Assembly: GCA_029880385.1 (NCBI GenBank)
Contig: JAOUOM010000066.1
Span: forward strand, 1-8,128
Reading direction: 5' to 3'
Length of the DNA stretch: 8,128 bases
Origin: Cyclobacteriaceae bacterium
GTDB lineage: Bacteria; Bacteroidota; Bacteroidia; Cytophagales; Cyclobacteriaceae
The stretch's first letter is position 1. Each line of letters begins with the position of its first letter. The notes beneath the pieces were generated by a model. The model was not told the origin of the DNA. It worked only from the letters and a program-made list of their open reading frames with translations, and made no database searches. Of this stretch, positions 6,677 to 8,128 are shown piece after piece. A program made the translations under genes and the position numbers.

Positions 6677-7660
6677 ATGAAACAAAACCTATTTCTTTCA
6701 CTTCTTGCCTCTTTGGGCGCATTTTTATTGTTTTTTTCAGGAATCATTAAAAATGCAGCGGATCCTTTTGAATTCTATAGCGAATCACTAAGCGGATCAT
6801 CGGTCAATATCGCCATGACTCCCATACATGGTGGCCAGTTTATGATGGGTAGCCCGGAAAACGAACCCGGCCGTAAACCGGATGAAGGGCCTCAGCACAG
6901 TGTCACCATCGACGACTTTTGGATGAGTACCCTGGAAATTACCTGGGAACAATACGAACTCTTTCTCTACCGTGAAACGGACAGGATCATTGCCGCCAAA
7001 AAAGGAAACGTCCAGCTGGACATTGATGCAGTGTCCGGAGCCACAATGCCCTACGTGAATTTTAACCGGCCGGGTCACCCCGTGGTAGACATCACCCAGT
7101 ATGCGGCCTCTACATTTTGCGAATGGCTTACTGCCAAAACCGGCCATTATTACCGCTTGCCAACAGAAGCCGAATGGGAATATGCCTGCCGCGCAGGATC
7201 CACCTCGGCCTATTCATTCGTCCCAAATGAGGATTTGACCGAATATGCCTGGTTTGATGAGAACAGTAACGGCAGTTTTCGCAAAGGCGGTTTAAAAGAA
7301 CCCAATAAGTGGGGCCTTTACGACATGCACGGCAATGTGGCCGAATGGGTTTTGGACAGTTATGACCCTCAGTATTATACGCGTGCCCTGCAAAAAGGAC
7401 AACACATCCCCTATCTCGGCACGGAACTGTACCCACGGGTTGTGAGGGGTGGTTCATGGAAAGATGGTGCCAACGAACTACGCTCTGCCAGCAGGGGGCA
7501 TTCCGTAAAGGAATGGAAACGCCGCGACCCGCAATTTCCCAAAAGTCTATGGTGGCATACCGATGCCACCCATGTCGGGTTTCGCGTCGTACGACCAAAA
7601 AAAGAACCCTCCCCTGATGAAATGAAAAAATATTGGGTGACACCCATCGAAGAATATTAA
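6677..7660 (+). CDS. Exported SUMF1/formylglycine-generating-enzyme-fold protein lacking the catalytic cysteines
   Basis: Seen in 327 residues: a signal peptide or N-terminal anchor at about 1-26 (basic MKQN, then LFLSLLASLGAFLLFF) with no lipobox, followed by one SUMF1 domain. Family motifs are HGGQFMMGSP at 51-60, RLPTEAEWEYACRAG at 160-174, NKWGLYDMHGNVAEW at 210-224, VVRGGSW at 255-261 and THVGFRVV at 298-305. True formylglycine-generating enzymes carry a copper-binding cysteine pair between the GGSW and GFR motifs. That stretch here (262-299) has no cysteine, and the only cysteines are Cys148 and Cys171. Sulfatase activation by the known mechanism is therefore unlikely. Related non-FGE members include PvdO and the gliding proteins GldJ/GldK, but length and context fit neither clearly. 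The function is unknown, possibly a binding or structural role in the periplasm. The ATG at 6677 is the first possible start after an in-frame TAG. The Gfo/Idh/MocA gene follows after 12 bases. Confidence 0.88.
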   Translation: MKQNLFLSLLASLGAFLLFFSGIIKNAADPFEFYSESLSGSSVNIAMTPIHGGQFMMGSPENEPGRKPDEGPQHSVTIDDFWMSTLEITWEQYELFLYRETDRIIAAKKGNVQLDIDAVSGATMPYVNFNRPGHPVVDITQYAASTFCEWLTAKTGHYYRLPTEAEWEYACRAGSTSAYSFVPNEDLTEYAWFDENSNGSFRKGGLKEPNKWGLYDMHGNVAEWVLDSYDPQYYTRALQKGQHIPYLGTELYPRVVRGGSWKDGANELRSASRGHSVKEWKRRDPQFPKSLWWHTDATHVGFRVVRPKKEPSPDEMKKYWVTPIEEY

Positions 7661-7672
7661 AACCAAACGATT

Positions 7673-8128
7673 ATGAAAACACATAACGAAACAAACCCTG
7701 CGCGAAGGGAATTTATGAAAAATTCGGCACGAATCGCCGGCACTGGAATCATCCTTAGTTCCCTACCTGCAGGTGCGAGCGCTTTTGTCGCTGCTCAGGA
7801 TGAGATACGTGTAGCAGTAGTGGGTTGTGGAGGAAGGGGTACCGGTGCAGCTGCACAGGCTATTGAGGCCGACAAGAGTGTCAGAATCGTCGCCATGGCA
7901 GATGTTTTTCCTGATCAGCTGGAAAACAGCCTGAAAGGATTAAACGGAAAATACGGTTCGTCGGGACAAATGAAAGTAAACGAAAACAGCGCGTTCGTTG
8001 GTTTTGATGCCTATCAAAAAGCCATCGATATGGCCGATGTGGTCATTTTGGCTACACCGCCCGGTTTTCGTCCCCAACACTTTGAATATGCCATTCAACA
8101 AGGCAAACATGTGTTTATGGAAAAACCC
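7673..8128 (+). CDS. Tat-exported Gfo/Idh/MocA-family oxidoreductase, 3' end outside the window
   Basis: The frame stays open for 152 codons to the right edge. Seen: a twin-arginine signal, RREFMK at 11-16, then a hydrophobic segment ending near AFVAAQ (about 37-42). After it comes an NAD(P)-binding Rossmann start, IRVAVVGCGGRGTG at 45-58, then AMADVFPDQLE at 74-84, ILATPPGFRPQHFE at 125-138 and the EKP motif at 150-152 with the family's conserved Lys151. Tat export fits a protein that folds around its nicotinamide cofactor before leaving the cytoplasm. Family members oxidise or reduce sugars and polyols. Some exported ones, such as GH109, use bound NAD to cleave glycosides through a transient oxidation. 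The GCGGRG loop is compatible with that group, but the substrate cannot be decided from this fragment. It is probably cotranscribed with the SUMF1-like gene 12 bases upstream. Confidence 0.93.
   Translation, partial: MKTHNETNPARREFMKNSARIAGTGIILSSLPAGASAFVAAQDEIRVAVVGCGGRGTGAAAQAIEADKSVRIVAMADVFPDQLENSLKGLNGKYGSSGQMKVNENSAFVGFDAYQKAIDMADVVILATPPGFRPQHFEYAIQQGKHVFMEKP

Noticed and set aside
7308..7318. A GTGGGG match resembling an MraZ box.
   Set aside because: It encodes the conserved KWGL motif of the SUMF1-like protein and has no second box at 10-base spacing.
7128..7643. A 171-codon minus-strand open frame opposite the SUMF1-like gene.
   Set aside because: Its translation has no family motif and is rich in Arg, His and Cys, as typical of antisense frames. 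The plus strand carries clear SUMF1 motifs over the same bases.

Overview
The window comes from a member of the Bacteroidota, probably Cytophagales or a close relative (order assigned with low confidence). Three things point there: the gene order mraZ-rsmH-ftsL-ftsI-murE-mraY with no murF between murE and mraY; a division transpeptidase that carries a C-terminal PASTA domain; and matches to the Bacteroidota promoter form (TTTG, about 20 bases, TAnnTTTG) with no convincing Shine-Dalgarno sequences before the genes.

Positions 1-6284, minus strand: the promoter-proximal half of a division and cell wall (dcw) cluster. In transcription order it holds mraZ (regulator), rsmH (16S rRNA methyltransferase), ftsL (small divisome membrane protein), ftsI (septal penicillin-binding protein with PASTA), murE (meso-diaminopimelate-adding ligase) and mraY (lipid I synthase, cut off by the window's left edge). 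The genes are packed tightly: a 7-base gap, a 1-base overlap, a 4-base ATGA overlap, an 8-base overlap onto a TTG start, and a directly abutting TAG-ATG. The block looks like one translationally coupled transcript that links precursor synthesis (MurE, MraY) to septal cross-linking (FtsI, FtsL).

Positions 6285-6676: a 392-base divergent intergenic region and the most interesting part of the window. Just upstream of mraZ, on its strand, are three heptamers with a 10-base period that match the MraZ operator pattern AAAGTG[T/G]-N3. They sit over candidate promoter elements, as expected for autoregulation. A second array of the same geometry lies about 150 bases further away on the opposite strand, facing the divergent operon.

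Positions 6677-8128, plus strand: a two-gene unit with a 12-base gap. The first gene encodes an exported protein of the formylglycine-generating-enzyme (SUMF1) fold that lacks the catalytic cysteine pair. The second encodes a Tat-exported Gfo/Idh/MocA oxidoreductase, cut off by the right edge. Their substrate cannot be read from the sequence. Both appear to work outside the cytoplasm, probably on a carbohydrate or related compound (inference).

The window is mostly well-known genes. I see no mobile element, CRISPR array, tRNA or rRNA. The candidate new element is the paired MraZ-box arrangement, with a possible link from the division regulator to the exported two-gene unit.
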